In this document: piece after piece, positions 16,765-26,697 of the stretch
How positions within the stretch are numbered: position 1 is the stretch's first letter
Layout of the letters: each line of letters starts with the position of its first letter
Origin: Polynucleobacter sp. 30F-ANTBAC
GTDB taxonomy: Bacteria > Pseudomonadota > Gammaproteobacteria > Burkholderiales > Burkholderiaceae
DNA length: 64,000 nt
NCBI RefSeq assembly: GCF_018882385.1
Contig: NZ_JACVON010000001.1
Coordinates: 108,942-172,941 of the forward strand
Reading direction: 5' to 3'
Made by a program: the position numbers and the translations under genes
Notes under the pieces: generated by a model
What the model saw: the letters and a program-made list of their open reading frames with translations, nothing else
Databases searched by the model: none
What the model was told of the DNA's origin: nothing

Positions 16765-16905
16765 TTACCATCCACACATGGTTAAGATGGTATTTGTGAT
16801 TTCAAAAATAAAATCTGTTCTCAAATAAGCCCAAAAAGTTAGTCCCAAAATAATGAAGACTGATAACTGAATAATGGCTTTATTAGATAAAAGTTTTTTT
16901 GACAT
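16765..16905 (-). CDS. Possible 46-residue single-helix membrane protein
   Basis: A short frame from ATG 16905 to TAA encodes 46 residues. A Lys-containing N-terminus (MSKKLLSNK) is followed by one strongly hydrophobic helix (about residues 10-28) and a short tail ending in Trp. It begins three nucleotides after the MFS transporter stop, so it could be a small partner subunit. No Shine-Dalgarno is visible before the ATG, which lowers confidence. Confidence 0.4.
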   Translation of the reverse strand: MSKKLLSNKAIIQLSVFIILGLTFWAYLRTDFIFEITNTILTMCGW

Positions 16906-16908
16906 TTT

Positions 16909-18141
16909 TTATGTTGGAATGACGTTTGATGGCCTGACTAATGTTGTCTCTTTGATGGGAAGATTGACTAATCCAGCAAGGATTCCAAGCGCAATAGCTA
17001 TTAACCAGACCCAATCATAAGATCCCGTTAGATCATAAAAATAACCGCCTAGGTAGACTCCCATAAAACTGCCTAACTGATGCGATAAAAAAGCAAAACC
17101 AGAAAGCATGGCGAGATATTTAACGCCAAAAATTTGAGCAATCAGCGCGTTAGTCACTGGCACGGTGGATAACCAGAGTATGCCCATCACTGCGGAAAAT
17201 AGATAAATGGAATAAGTGGATATTGGCAGGTATAAAAATAAAATAATAGCTATTGATCGGCTGACGTAGATGCTAGCCAAAATTAATCGTTTAGGTACTT
17301 TAGTACCTAATACGCCAGCGTAATAGGTGCCGAATACATTAAATAAACCAATTAAGGCCAGCGCAATGGTGCCAAGTTCTGGGTGACCAATGCCGGGATA
17401 TAGTTTGGACATATCTTTTAGATACGCTGGAAAGTGGACACCAATAAATACCACCTGGAAACCGCACACAAAATAGCCCAATAGGATCAGAATGAAACTT
17501 CTTTGTTTGAAAGCTTCTTTGATAGCTTGTCGAACAGTTTGGTCATTGATCTTTTGAACGAAGGTTTCCTTGGGTTCTTTCAAAATATAAGCCAAAGGCA
17601 GCATCATCACAGCCAAGCCAGCCAAAGCGATGAGAGCCGTTGATGAGCCAAACTGGGTGATTAAGGTTTGCTCAACAGGAATCATCAAAAATTGCCCAAA
17701 TGAACCCATCGCTGCCACGATACCCATTGCCCAAACCCTTTTTTCGCTAGGGCAGTTCCTGCCAATCGTGCCATAAATGATCGTATAAGTTGTACAGGAT
17801 TGTGCAACCCCAATTAGAACTCCTGCAGAAATGATGAATCCAATTGGAGAGCCTGATTGAGACATTCCTGTTAATCCGAGGGCATAAAGCAACCCACCAA
17901 ATAGCATAATTTTGAATGAACCAAGGCGATCAGATAGGCCGCCGAAAAGAGGTTGGCTCAGTCCCCAGACTAAGTTTTGAAGTGCTAGTGCAAAAGCAAA
18001 CGTTTCTCTTCCCCAGCCATTGGCCTGTGTCACAGGCAGGTTGAATAAGCCAAATCCATGACGAATCCCCATGGAGAGTGTCACAAGGAATCCGCCAGCA
18101 ATTAAAACTTTTGTGAGGCTTAACTGTTGTGAGGAGCTCAC
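16909..18141 (-). CDS. MFS transporter (monocarboxylate/oxalate-formate type)
   Basis: A 410-residue, 12-helix permease of the major facilitator superfamily. The family signature is seen between helices 2 and 3 (GLSDRLGSFKIMLFGG), with a large central loop near residue 200. The closest general resemblance is to the monocarboxylate and oxalate/formate group. The start overlaps the end of the CaiB-type CoA-transferase by 4 nt (18138-18141), so they form an operon. The pairing suggests import of an organic acid that is then activated by CoA transfer. The substrate is not deducible from sequence alone. Confidence 0.88.
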   Translation of the reverse strand: MSSSQQLSLTKVLIAGGFLVTLSMGIRHGFGLFNLPVTQANGWGRETFAFALALQNLVWGLSQPLFGGLSDRLGSFKIMLFGGLLYALGLTGMSQSGSPIGFIISAGVLIGVAQSCTTYTIIYGTIGRNCPSEKRVWAMGIVAAMGSFGQFLMIPVEQTLITQFGSSTALIALAGLAVMMLPLAYILKEPKETFVQKINDQTVRQAIKEAFKQRSFILILLGYFVCGFQVVFIGVHFPAYLKDMSKLYPGIGHPELGTIALALIGLFNVFGTYYAGVLGTKVPKRLILASIYVSRSIAIILFLYLPISTYSIYLFSAVMGILWLSTVPVTNALIAQIFGVKYLAMLSGFAFLSHQLGSFMGVYLGGYFYDLTGSYDWVWLIAIALGILAGLVNLPIKETTLVRPSNVIPT

Positions 18142-19358
18142 AAGATACCTTTATCCCGAAGTCCTTGGATTTCTGCGTCACTCAGTTGCAGACGTTCTTT
18201 GAGGATTTCCTCCGTATGCTCACCTAATAAAGGCGGTGGTCGATTCTCGACAACAGGTGTGGCACTCATTCTCATTGGACTTCTAACTAACGGAACTTTG
18301 CCTGCTGTTGGATGCGTCATCTCCATTTTGATGTCTCGGGCAATCACTTGCTCGTTCTCAAAAACTTCTTGGAAGTTATTGATCGGACCGCAAGGAACGC
18401 CCACATGATCCAAGGCATCGATCCATTCTTTTTTGGTCTTCTTTAAGGTCATCTTCTGTAGAAGCGGAATCAATTCATCCCGATGACGAATCCGTTCTGG
18501 ATTGGTTGCAAACTTGGGATCGTCTGCTAATTCAGGGCAAGCACCTGTTTCCACAAAATGTCTAAATTGACCATCATTACCAGCGGCAACGATGATCCAG
18601 CCATCAGCTGCTTTAAAGGTTTGGTAGGGCACAATATTTGGACTCGCGTTTCCCCACGAATGAGGTGCGACTCCACTGGTGAGGTAATTGCTGGCCACAT
18701 TGGCCATGGTGGCGATCTGCACATCTAAAAGTGCTAAATCAATGTATTGACCCACACCGGTTTTATCGCGGTGGATGATGGCGGCAAGAATGGCAGAAGT
18801 GGCATACATACCAGTGAATAGGTCTGCAATCGCAACGCCGGCTTTTTGAGGTCCGCCACCTGGAAGATCGTCTTTTTCACCGGTAACGCTCATAAAGCCA
18901 CCCATTCCTTGCACCACGAAGTCATAACCAGCGCGGTGAGCATACGGGCCTGTTTGGCCAAAACCGGTAATGGAGCAGTAAATTAAATCCGGTTTTATAG
19001 CGCTAAGACTTTGATAATCAAGAGAATATTTTTTTAATTGGCCAACTTTGTAGTTTTCAATGACGATATCGCAGTCTAAAACCATTTTTTTGATGATTTC
19101 TTGACCTTCTTTGGTCGAAATATCCAAAGTCATGGATCTTTTATTGCGATTAATCGCCAAATAAAACGCAGATTCTGAAGTTTCTTGACCCTCAGAATCC
19201 TTCAAAAAAGGGGGTCCCCATTGGCGGGTATCATCCCCCGTGATTGGCCGCTCAACCTTGATTACATCGGCTCCTAGGTCAGCTAGGTTCTGCCCAGACC
19301 AGGGTCCGGCAAGGACTCGACTGAGGTCTAAAACGCGAAGGTGATTAAGTGCTCCCAT
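18138..19358 (-). CDS. CaiB/BaiF family CoA-transferase
   Basis: A class III CoA-transferase of 406 residues from ATG 19358. It begins with the family signature LRVLDLSRVLAGPWSGQNLADLGADVIKVERP. The catalytic Asp is in HRAGYDFVVQGMGGFMSVTG, and PLVRSPMRMSATP and PPPLLGEHTEEIL close the C-terminus. These enzymes move CoA between acyl groups (for example formyl, succinyl, carnitinyl). In-frame starts at 19367 and 19385 exist upstream; 19358 was chosen because it is the normal family N-terminus and has GAGA before it. It is divergent from parE with only 36 bp between the start codons. Confidence 0.92.
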   Translation of the reverse strand: MGALNHLRVLDLSRVLAGPWSGQNLADLGADVIKVERPITGDDTRQWGPPFLKDSEGQETSESAFYLAINRNKRSMTLDISTKEGQEIIKKMVLDCDIVIENYKVGQLKKYSLDYQSLSAIKPDLIYCSITGFGQTGPYAHRAGYDFVVQGMGGFMSVTGEKDDLPGGGPQKAGVAIADLFTGMYATSAILAAIIHRDKTGVGQYIDLALLDVQIATMANVASNYLTSGVAPHSWGNASPNIVPYQTFKAADGWIIVAAGNDGQFRHFVETGACPELADDPKFATNPERIRHRDELIPLLQKMTLKKTKKEWIDALDHVGVPCGPINNFQEVFENEQVIARDIKMEMTHPTAGKVPLVRSPMRMSATPVVENRPPPLLGEHTEEILKERLQLSDAEIQGLRDKGIL

Positions 19359-19394
19359 GGATCTCATTTTCGCATGTGGATACAATTCTCCGCC

Positions 19395-21386
19395 ATGGCT
19401 ACAAAAAAATCAGATCAATACAGCGAATCGTCCATCAAAGTCCTAAAGGGGCTTGAACCTGTCAAACAGCGTCCTGGTATGTATACCCGGACCGATAACC
19501 CCTTGCATATGATTCAAGAGGTGATCGATAACGCTTCCGATGAAGCCCTAGGTGGCTACGGTAAGCACATCATGGTCACTTTGCATACCGACGGTAGTGT
19601 GAGCGTGGAGGATGATGGTCGAGGCATCCCTGTGGGTATGCACCCAGAAGAGAAAAGACCGGTGGTGGAGCTCGTTTTTACCCAGTTACATGCGGGTGGT
19701 AAGTTCGAAAAAGGCTCAGGCGGCGCCTATGCATTCTCGGGTGGTTTACACGGTGTAGGTGTTTCCGTCACCAATGCGCTTTCTAAGCGCATGGAAGTCA
19801 CAGTTTGGCGTGATAAACAAATCTCAACCTTGACCTTTGAAGCGGGCTTTGTGGTTGAGCCTTTGAAGACCAAGATTGCCCCAATGGGTGACCGTCCTAA
19901 CGGCACTCGTGTGAGAGCTTGGCCAGATAACAAATATTTTGATAGTGGCAACATCCCACTCGCTGAACTTCAAAGACTCTTGCGCTCTAAGGCGGTCTTA
20001 TTACCCGGCGTTAAAGTCACTTTGATCCAAGAAAAAGGTGGCGAGACACAAACTTGGTTGTATGCACAGGGTCTTAAAGGGTACTTAGATGAGGCGATGG
20101 CCCACGGTGGTCATAGTCCAGTGGTCATTCCAGCATTTGATGGCGAACACTTTGCAGACCCTAATCGTCCTGGTGAAGATTCTTTTGCTGAAGGTGAAGG
20201 CGCGAGTTGGGTGGTCGCTTGGACAGAAGATGGAGCACCGGTTCGTGAGAGCTATGTGAACTTGATTCCAACTCCTGCAGGCGGAACTCACGAAAGTGGT
20301 TTGCGTGATGGTCTATTCAATGCTGTGAAGTCATTCATTGATATCCATGCATTGCAGCCGAAGGGCGTCAAGCTCATGCCCGAAGACGTGTTTGCAAGAG
20401 CGTCCTTTGTCTTATCCGCCAAAGTATTGGATCCGCAATTCCAAGGACAGATCAAAGAGCGCCTGAATTCTCGTGATGCGGTTCGGTTGGTCTCTGGTTT
20501 TGTGAAGTCTGCTTTAGATCTTTGGCTTAATCAACACGTGGATTACGGTCGTAAATTAGCTGAGTTAGTGATCAAACAAGCTCAAGCAAGAACGCGTGCT
20601 GGTCAGAAAGTGGAAAAGAAAAAATCATCTGGCGTGGCTGTCTTGCCTGGTAAGTTGACCGATTGCGAAAGCGAAGACATTGCCATGAATGAAATCTTTC
20701 TCGTGGAAGGTGATTCTGCAGGTGGTTCTGCGAAGATGGGTCGTAATAAAGAGTACCAAGCGATCTTGCCTTTGCGCGGTAAAGTTTTAAACACGTGGGA
20801 AGCTGAGCGCGATCGCTTGTTTGCTAATAATGAAGTTCACGATATTGCGGTTGCCATTGGTGTCGATCCTCACGGTGCTCACGATGAACCTGATTTAACC
20901 AATCTTCGTTATGGCAAGGTTTGTATCTTGTCCGATGCGGACGTGGACGGTGCACACATTCAGGTATTGTTGCTCACGCTGTTCTACAAGCATTTCCCGA
21001 AACTCATGGAGCGCGGTCACGTTTACATCGCACGTCCTCCATTGTTCCGTGTGGATGCCCCGGCTCGCGGTAAGAAACCTGCACAAAAGCTCTACGCCTT
21101 GGATGAAGGAGAGCTGCGCTCGATTGAAGACAAACTTCGTAAAGAAGGTTTGCGCGAGGGTAGTTGGCAGATCAGCCGCTTTAAAGGTTTGGGTGAGATG
21201 AATGCCGAGCAGCTTTGGGATACCACGCTGAATCCGGACACGCGTCGTTTACTTCCTGTCACAGAAGGTGAGTTTGGTGAATCTGAAACGATTAAGACCA
21301 TGGATATGTTGATGGGTAAATCAGAGTCGGGCGCTCGTAAGACTTGGTTGGAAGAGCGTGGCAATGAAGTTGAAGCAGATATTTAA
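19395..21386 (+). CDS. parE: DNA topoisomerase IV subunit B
   Basis: A 663-residue ATPase subunit of topoisomerase IV, which decatenates daughter chromosomes. GHKL ATP-site motifs are in order: EVIDNASDEALGG, DDGRGIPVGMHP, and GGLHGVGVSVTNALS. The TOPRIM domain shows EGDSAGGSAKMGR, LPLRGKVLNTWE, and DADVDGAHIQ. Start ATG at 19395 gives the usual N-terminus; a longer frame from 19341 would overlap the divergent CoA-transferase. The ParE rather than GyrB assignment rests on length (GyrB is near 800), and on parC lying 9 bp downstream. Confidence 0.97.
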   Translation: MATKKSDQYSESSIKVLKGLEPVKQRPGMYTRTDNPLHMIQEVIDNASDEALGGYGKHIMVTLHTDGSVSVEDDGRGIPVGMHPEEKRPVVELVFTQLHAGGKFEKGSGGAYAFSGGLHGVGVSVTNALSKRMEVTVWRDKQISTLTFEAGFVVEPLKTKIAPMGDRPNGTRVRAWPDNKYFDSGNIPLAELQRLLRSKAVLLPGVKVTLIQEKGGETQTWLYAQGLKGYLDEAMAHGGHSPVVIPAFDGEHFADPNRPGEDSFAEGEGASWVVAWTEDGAPVRESYVNLIPTPAGGTHESGLRDGLFNAVKSFIDIHALQPKGVKLMPEDVFARASFVLSAKVLDPQFQGQIKERLNSRDAVRLVSGFVKSALDLWLNQHVDYGRKLAELVIKQAQARTRAGQKVEKKKSSGVAVLPGKLTDCESEDIAMNEIFLVEGDSAGGSAKMGRNKEYQAILPLRGKVLNTWEAERDRLFANNEVHDIAVAIGVDPHGAHDEPDLTNLRYGKVCILSDADVDGAHIQVLLLTLFYKHFPKLMERGHVYIARPPLFRVDAPARGKKPAQKLYALDEGELRSIEDKLRKEGLREGSWQISRFKGLGEMNAEQLWDTTLNPDTRRLLPVTEGEFGESETIKTMDMLMGKSESGARKTWLEERGNEVEADI

Positions 21387-21395
21387 AGTAAAAAA

Positions 21396-23819
21396 ATGAC
21401 AAAAAAGAAAAATAATCCGAATCAAGAACCAGATCTGTTTGCTGATATGGATGATTCTCAAGAGTCTGAAACTCAAGAGACTGAGATCCAGCCAGAAGCT
21501 GCTCCGCCGCGTCGTATTGTGCCCAATACGCCGGATGTGGATTCACTCACTTTAGCCACTTATGCGGAACGCGCTTACTTGGACTACGCGATCAGCGTGG
21601 TCAAAGGTCGTGCCTTGCCTGAAGTAGCGGATGGCCAGAAGCCTGTTCAGCGTCGCATCCTATTTGCGATGAATGAAATGAACTTGCGCTCGGATGCGAA
21701 GCCCGTGAAAAGTGCGCGTGTGGTCGGTGATGTGTTGGGTAAGTTTCATCCGCACGGTGACCAATCTGCTTACGATGCCTTGGTTCGTTTGGCTCAGGAC
21801 TTTTCATTGCGTTACCCATTGATTGATGGTCAAGGTAACTTTGGTTCACGAGATGGTGACGGTGCGGCAGCGATGCGTTACACCGAAGCACGACTAACCA
21901 AAATTGCGAGTTTGTTACTTGATGAGATTGATCAGGGTACAGTTGATTTCATTCCTAACTATGATGGTTCGATGCAAGAACCAAGACTCTTGCCAGCACG
22001 TTTGCCATTTGTTCTTTTGAACGGTGCATCTGGTATTGCGGTGGGTATGGCCACAGAAGTACCATCCCATAACTTAAAAGAAATTGCGGGTGCAACCATT
22101 GCGCTCATGAAAAATCCCAACCTCAGTCATGATGAGCTCATGAGCTATGTGCCGGGTCCTGATTTCCCAGGCGGTGCGCAGATCATTTCATCCTCCTCTG
22201 AAATTGCGCAGATCTATCAAACTGGTCGTGGTAGTTTAAAAGTTCGTGCGCGCTGGGTCATAGAAGATATGGCTCGAGGTCAATGGAAGTTGGTGGTTAA
22301 TGAAATGCCACCAGGCACATCGACTCAGAAAGTTCTGCAAGAGATTGAAGAACTCACCAACCCTAAAGTGAAGGTGGGTAAGAAAACATTAACGCCTGAA
22401 CAAAATAACCTCAAGCAAACTATCTTGTCTTTACTTGATTCTGTTCGTGATGAATCCAGTAAAGATGCTGCGGTACGTTTGGTGTTCGAGCCGAAAACCA
22501 AAAACATTGATGTCAACGAGTTTGTGACCACCTTATTAGCGCATACATCTCTTGAGTCCAATGCGCCGATTAACTTGGTGATGATTGGTAACGATGGTCG
22601 CCCACGTCAAAAAGGCTTGGGTGAGATTCTGCGTGAGTGGATTGAGTTCCGTGTTGCAACAGTGACACGTAGAACCGAGCACCGCTTGGGTAAAGTTAAC
22701 GACCGCATGCACATCTTGGAAGGTCGTCAACTCATCCTTCTTAATATCGACAAAGTGATCAAGATCATCCGTGGTAGTGATGAGCCTAAAGCGGATTTGA
22801 TGACGGCGTTCAAATTGTCAGAGCGTCAAGCCGATGACATCCTTGAAATTCGTTTGCGTCAATTGGCTCGTTTAGAAGCGATCAAGATTGAGCAAGAGCT
22901 TAAAGAACTCAAAACTGAAAAAGATGATTTAGAAAGCCTTCTTGGTAGCGATACACAAATGCGCAAGCGCATTGTGAAAGAAATTGAAGCCGACATGAAG
23001 ACCTTTGGTGACGAGCGTCGCACCATGATTCAAGAAGAGAAAAAAGCGGTTGCAGAAGCAAAGGTGATTGATGAGCCTGTTACCGTGATTATTTCTCAAC
23101 GTGGTTGGGTGAGGGCGCGTCAGGGTCATGAACATGATCCACAACAATTTAGCTTCAAAGCTGGTGATGGCATGTATGGCACGTTTGAATGCCGGACCAC
23201 CGATGTTGTTTTAGGCTTTGGTAGTAACGGCCGCGTTTATACCGTTCCAGTTTCCGATCTTCCTGGTGCACGTGGCGATGGTTCTCCGTTGACAGGTTTT
23301 GTGAACCTAGCAGCGGGTACGCAGATGGTGGCTTATTACGCTGGCCATAACGATGACTTACTTTTGTTATCGATGCGCTCGGGTAATGGCTTCTTAGCCA
23401 ATGTGACTGACATGACAACGCGTAACAAGGCTGGTAAATCATTTGTGGGTGTGGATGCCAAATTTGCACCGGGTGATGCACCATTACCACCCGCTAAAGT
23501 TTCAGATGGTATGAAACAGGTGGCATGTTTATCAGAAAACGGTCGCTTATTGGTATTTGCTTTGGATGATTTAAAGCGATTACCAACAGGTGGTAAAGGC
23601 GTGATCTTGATGGATCTTGAAAAAGGTGAGAGGTTGCAATCAGCGATTGCTGTAGGTAGTGGTGGTGCCACTATTGCTGGTTTGGGTCGCACAGGCAAAC
23701 CAACGGAAGCAGCGTTGGATGCTAAAACATTGAAATCATTTACAGTCAGTCGTGCTCGTAAGGGTCATGCACTTGAGCCGAAGATGAAAGATGCAAAGTT
23801 AATCCCCATCACTATGTGA
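21396..23819 (+). CDS. parC: DNA topoisomerase IV subunit A
   Basis: An 807-residue subunit with the breakage-reunion domain. It shows [20 protein letters not shown], the quinolone region with [20 protein letters not shown], and the catalytic Tyr in [14 protein letters not shown] coiled coil is at about 440-530 and the C-terminal beta-propeller blades follow. An acidic N-terminal extension of about 45 residues precedes the core. It forms the A2B2 enzyme with the parE product, whose gene is 9 bp upstream. The residue following HPHGD is Gln, where many relatives have Ser. Confidence 0.97.
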   Translation: MTKKKNNPNQEPDLFADMDDSQESETQETEIQPEAAPPRRIVPNTPDVDSLTLATYAERAYLDYAISVVKGRALPEVADGQKPVQRRILFAMNEMNLRSDAKPVKSARVVGDVLGKFHPHGDQSAYDALVRLAQDFSLRYPLIDGQGNFGSRDGDGAAAMRYTEARLTKIASLLLDEIDQGTVDFIPNYDGSMQEPRLLPARLPFVLLNGASGIAVGMATEVPSHNLKEIAGATIALMKNPNLSHDELMSYVPGPDFPGGAQIISSSSEIAQIYQTGRGSLKVRARWVIEDMARGQWKLVVNEMPPGTSTQKVLQEIEELTNPKVKVGKKTLTPEQNNLKQTILSLLDSVRDESSKDAAVRLVFEPKTKNIDVNEFVTTLLAHTSLESNAPINLVMIGNDGRPRQKGLGEILREWIEFRVATVTRRTEHRLGKVNDRMHILEGRQLILLNIDKVIKIIRGSDEPKADLMTAFKLSERQADDILEIRLRQLARLEAIKIEQELKELKTEKDDLESLLGSDTQMRKRIVKEIEADMKTFGDERRTMIQEEKKAVAEAKVIDEPVTVIISQRGWVRARQGHEHDPQQFSFKAGDGMYGTFECRTTDVVLGFGSNGRVYTVPVSDLPGARGDGSPLTGFVNLAAGTQMVAYYAGHNDDLLLLSMRSGNGFLANVTDMTTRNKAGKSFVGVDAKFAPGDAPLPPAKVSDGMKQVACLSENGRLLVFALDDLKRLPTGGKGVILMDLEKGERLQSAIAVGSGGATIAGLGRTGKPTEAALDAKTLKSFTVSRARKGHALEPKMKDAKLIPITM

Positions 23820-23833
23820 TTGATGAGATGAAA

Positions 23834-24601
23834 TCAGCACCCTTTGAAAACAGGGGTGCGTTTTTCTGCCCAGGCGCTGCGACCTTCTTGTAGATCCTCT
23901 GAATTTTGAGCTTGAGCAATATCCTGGTTCAGAGCGTCAAGATTTAGTTGACCTCTAGCAATCGTATTCAGATGCTTTTTCATGCCAAGAAGTGCCAGTG
24001 GTGCCATTTTCGTGAGTTGGCTAGTTAAAGTATTAACAGCATCATCTAATTCATTAGGTTTAACCAGTTCAGTTAAAAATCCAATGGTTTTCATCTCTTC
24101 AAATTGAATCTTTTCAGCCGTTAATAGTAGTTTTTTAGCTGTATCGATGCCTAGTCGCGATACATAGCGCTCAAGACCGCGCTTGTAAAAGTGAATGCCT
24201 AGCTTGGCTGCTGGCATCACCATTTCACAAGCTTCACTACCAACTCTAAAGTCACACGCTAAAGCTAAATCTGTAGCGCCACCATACACGCCTCCTTGAA
24301 TCGAGGCGATCGTAACTGGTCGACAATCTTCTATGGCATTGACAACTTCTTCAAATAAAAGTGATTTCTCTTGGGCTGATTGATCAAGGCTGCCAATATC
24401 AAAACCTGAACAGAAATATTTGCCAGTCGACTTAATCATTAAAACCAAAATAGTTTTATTTTGATTGATGGTGTCAATGTGCTCTTGCAAAGATGCAAGA
24501 TCATCAATCGACAATCGATTCGCAGCTTCAGGGTTGTTCAGCTGTATTGTGGCAACGGCACCATCAATGTGAAGAGTAGGTTTTTTCATGAGCTGAATCA
24601 T
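23834..24601 (-). CDS. Enoyl-CoA hydratase/isomerase family protein
   Basis: A 255-residue crotonase-fold protein. The oxyanion-hole segments appear as YFCSGFDIGSL and IQGGVYGGATDLALACDFRVG, and the C-terminal helical part ends in QEGRSAWAEKRTPVFKG. The Glu pair of classical hydratases is not obvious, so an isomerase or other crotonase reaction is possible. ATG at 24601 overlaps the RidA stop as ATGA; ATG at 24589 is an alternative. Cotranscription with the RidA gene is expected. The 3' end converges with parC. Confidence 0.88.
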   Translation of the reverse strand: MIQLMKKPTLHIDGAVATIQLNNPEAANRLSIDDLASLQEHIDTINQNKTILVLMIKSTGKYFCSGFDIGSLDQSAQEKSLLFEEVVNAIEDCRPVTIASIQGGVYGGATDLALACDFRVGSEACEMVMPAAKLGIHFYKRGLERYVSRLGIDTAKKLLLTAEKIQFEEMKTIGFLTELVKPNELDDAVNTLTSQLTKMAPLALLGMKKHLNTIARGQLNLDALNQDIAQAQNSEDLQEGRSAWAEKRTPVFKGC

Positions 24602-25056
24602 TCAACTTCAGCAATTAACTCGATCTCAACGCAAGCACCCAAGGGGATCTGAGCCACGCCAAACGCACTGCGAGCATGCTTGCCTGCTTCACCAAACACT
24701 TCAAACAATAATTCGGAGCAGCCATTGGTGACCAGATGGTGCTCGGTATAGTCTTGTGTCGAATTAACCAGACTCATTACTTTCACGATGCGCTTCACAC
24801 GATCTAAGTTACCCAAGTGGGCTTGCATGGTTGCCATCAAATCAATTGCAATGCTTCGGGCAGCCGCTTTACCTTCTTCCGTGCTCATAGTCAGACCCAA
24901 TTTACCAACCAGAGGTTTGCCATCTACTTTGGCAATGTGACCTGATAGGAAGAGGGTGTTTCCGGTTTGTGCTGACATCACATAGGCTGCTGCAGGTGCA
25001 CCCGCTGATGGCAAAGTAATATTTAATTCTTTTAAACGTTGTGCAATGGCTGACAT
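24598..25056 (-). CDS. RidA/YjgF family protein
   Basis: A 152-residue member of the RidA family, homotrimeric proteins that hydrolyse reactive enamine/imine intermediates from PLP enzymes. Family marks include GNTLFLSGHIAK near residue 35 and the C-terminal HARSAFGVAQIPLGACVEIELIAEVE region with the Arg that binds the substrate carboxylate in RidA. ATG 25056 was chosen because GGAG lies 7 nt before it. It is divergent from the cytochrome genes, with a 215-bp gap. Confidence 0.92.
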   Translation of the reverse strand: MSAIAQRLKELNITLPSAGAPAAAYVMSAQTGNTLFLSGHIAKVDGKPLVGKLGLTMSTEEGKAAARSIAIDLMATMQAHLGNLDRVKRIVKVMSLVNSTQDYTEHHLVTNGCSELLFEVFGEAGKHARSAFGVAQIPLGACVEIELIAEVE

Positions 25057-25271
25057 TTTTTTCTCCAAGATGACTTCTATTGTAAGGCGAAGCTTTTTGC
25101 TTATAAAAAAGCGGTTTTATCCAAAAATCCTGATGAAGCTTGAGTAAATGGCTTTTAGGTGCCTTTAAACCTTGAAAAATTTGTAAAAAATGCTTTTTCC
25201 AAGCCATTTTCCCCGAGCATCCGCTATACTTCCCACACTATTTTTTTGATCTACCTCAATATTTGGTTACT

Positions 25272-25619
25272 ATGAAAAAACTACTAACTGTTGTTGCAAC
25301 CCTCGGAATGATGGGTGCTGTTCAAGCTCAAACCATCAAGGGCGACGTTAAAGCCGCTGAATCTAAAGTGGGTATGTGTATTGGTTGTCACGCTATCCCT
25401 GGGTACCGTGCTAGCTACCCTGAGATTTACACAGTTCCTCTGTTGGGCGGTCAAAACGCTGCTTATATCGTTGCTGCTTTGCAAGCCTACAAAAAAGGTG
25501 AGCGTAAACACCCAACGATGCGCAGTATTGCAGCATCTTTGACGGATCAAGATATGGCTGATATCTCTGAGTACTATGCAGCTCAGACATCTGCCACCAC
25601 CATCAATAAATTGAAGTAA
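25272..25619 (+). CDS. Small c-type cytochrome
   Basis: A 115-residue periplasmic monoheme cytochrome c. A signal peptide is cut after VQAQ (about residue 20), the heme motif is CIGCH (about residue 37), and a distal Met ligand is likely in PTMRSIAASL. The size and layout fit class I cytochromes of the c553/c5 type. The gene is 13 bp upstream of a second small cytochrome, so the two probably serve the same respiratory branch. Start ATG 25272 gives the proper signal peptide; GTG/ATG codons just upstream are less likely. Confidence 0.93.
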   Translation: MKKLLTVVATLGMMGAVQAQTIKGDVKAAESKVGMCIGCHAIPGYRASYPEIYTVPLLGGQNAAYIVAALQAYKKGERKHPTMRSIAASLTDQDMADISEYYAAQTSATTINKLK

Positions 25620-25632
25620 GTAGGAGCCTAAT

Positions 25633-25974
25633 ATGAAACGCATTTTGATGGCTGCTGTAACAGCATCTTTCGTATTGTCAGCCAATGCTGCTGATCTAAA
25701 AAAGGGTCAAGAACTTGTTGCTAAGGGTGCTTGTATTGCTTGCCACGGTGAAAACCTTAACAACCCAGTAGTTGCAGAGTATCCTAAGTTAGCAGGTCAA
25801 CCGGCTGATTACTTGTACCATGCACTCAAGGCCTACAAAGTGACTAATAACCCTAACATTGGTCGTAATAACGCGATCATGGCAGGTCAAGTGGCTCAGT
25901 TTTCGAATCAGGATCTAAAAGACATGGCAGCTTATATCTCTAGCTTGCCTGGCACAATGGTGATGAAGAAGTAA
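25633..25974 (+). CDS. Small c-type cytochrome
   Basis: A 113-residue periplasmic cytochrome c with a signal peptide cut after ANAA (about residue 20), the heme motif CIACH (about residue 34) and a likely axial Met in NAIMAGQVAQF. The YPKLAGQPADYLYHALKAYK stretch is typical of cytochrome c553/c4-type domains. An AGGAGCC sequence precedes the ATG. It is cotranscribed with the cytochrome 13 bp upstream and followed by a terminator. The electron partners are not in the window. Confidence 0.94.
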   Translation: MKRILMAAVTASFVLSANAADLKKGQELVAKGACIACHGENLNNPVVAEYPKLAGQPADYLYHALKAYKVTNNPNIGRNNAIMAGQVAQFSNQDLKDMAAYISSLPGTMVMKK

Positions 25975-25991
25975 CCATCCCTAAGCCAATA

Positions 25992-26028
25992 AAAAGCCGC
26001 TCAATCTTATGATTCAGCGGCTTTTTTA
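25992..26028. terminator. Bidirectional terminator
   Basis: AAAAGCCGCT / AGCGGCTTTT with a loop of about 15 nt and flanking A and T runs, lying between the convergent cytochrome and GntR genes, so it can serve both strands. Confidence 0.85.
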
Positions 26029-26064
26029 ATACCTTTTTTGAATTTCGTTTATTAGGATCATGCC

Positions 26065-26697
26065 TTATCTAGCCGCCAACTGACCTTGTAATAAATGCTC
26101 TTTCATGAGGTTCTCAGATAACTCTGCATCTCGAGCCAATAGGGCAGACAGTATTTTGCGGTGCTCTAACAGCGAGCTTTCTAATCGACCTCGTTTGCTG
26201 AGAGAGTCACGTCGTTGGAGTTTGAGGACTTTTCTTAAATCATGGATCACACGTTGCATCCATGGGTTAGCGCAAATCTCTTGAATCTTGTCATGAAACT
26301 GCTGATTGATTGCAAAAAACTGATCTAAATCTCTATCTGCCGCTGAGCGCTCCAGTTTTAAATGGATGCTATCCAAATCCTCCAACTCCTTTTCAGTCGC
26401 CTTTTGGGTCACTTCGCGACAGGCTTGACCTTCTAGGAGGGCTAATACAGTAAAGATTTGGCTTAAGTCCGACTTTGAAACTTCGGTCACATAGGCGCCA
26501 CGACGCATTTTCATGGTGATCAAGCCTTCTGCAGCCAGTACCTTGATGGCTTCACGCATGGGGGTGCGACTAATACCATACTGAATGGCGAGAGCTTGTT
26601 CGTCTATCCAGTCGCCAGGGGCGAATTCGTGCGAAAAGATGCTGGTACGCAATCTTTCAGCTACTTCTTCGTAGAGAGGTCTTGGATTTAATGTCAT
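26065..26697 (-). CDS. GntR family regulator (FadR/FCD subfamily)
   Basis: A 210-residue regulator. The N-terminal winged HTH (about 10-75) has SRTPMREAIKVLAAEGLI, the usual recognition region. The all-helical FCD effector domain (about 80-205) carries the metal/ligand His residues typical of the subgroup (FHDKI, EHRKIL, EHL). It is divergent from methylmalonyl-CoA mutase, with an inverted repeat directly upstream of its start. It is therefore the probable regulator of the propionyl-CoA operon and of itself. The effector is unknown; a propionate-pathway intermediate is a reasonable guess. Confidence 0.92.
   Translation of the reverse strand: MTLNPRPLYEEVAERLRTSIFSHEFAPGDWIDEQALAIQYGISRTPMREAIKVLAAEGLITMKMRRGAYVTEVSKSDLSQIFTVLALLEGQACREVTQKATEKELEDLDSIHLKLERSAADRDLDQFFAINQQFHDKIQEICANPWMQRVIHDLRKVLKLQRRDSLSKRGRLESSLLEHRKILSALLARDAELSENLMKEHLLQGQLAAR

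Noticed and set aside
25284-25685. 133-codon frame opposite the cytochrome genes
   Set aside because: It lies antisense to two clear cytochrome c genes with signal peptides and heme motifs, and has no family resemblance.
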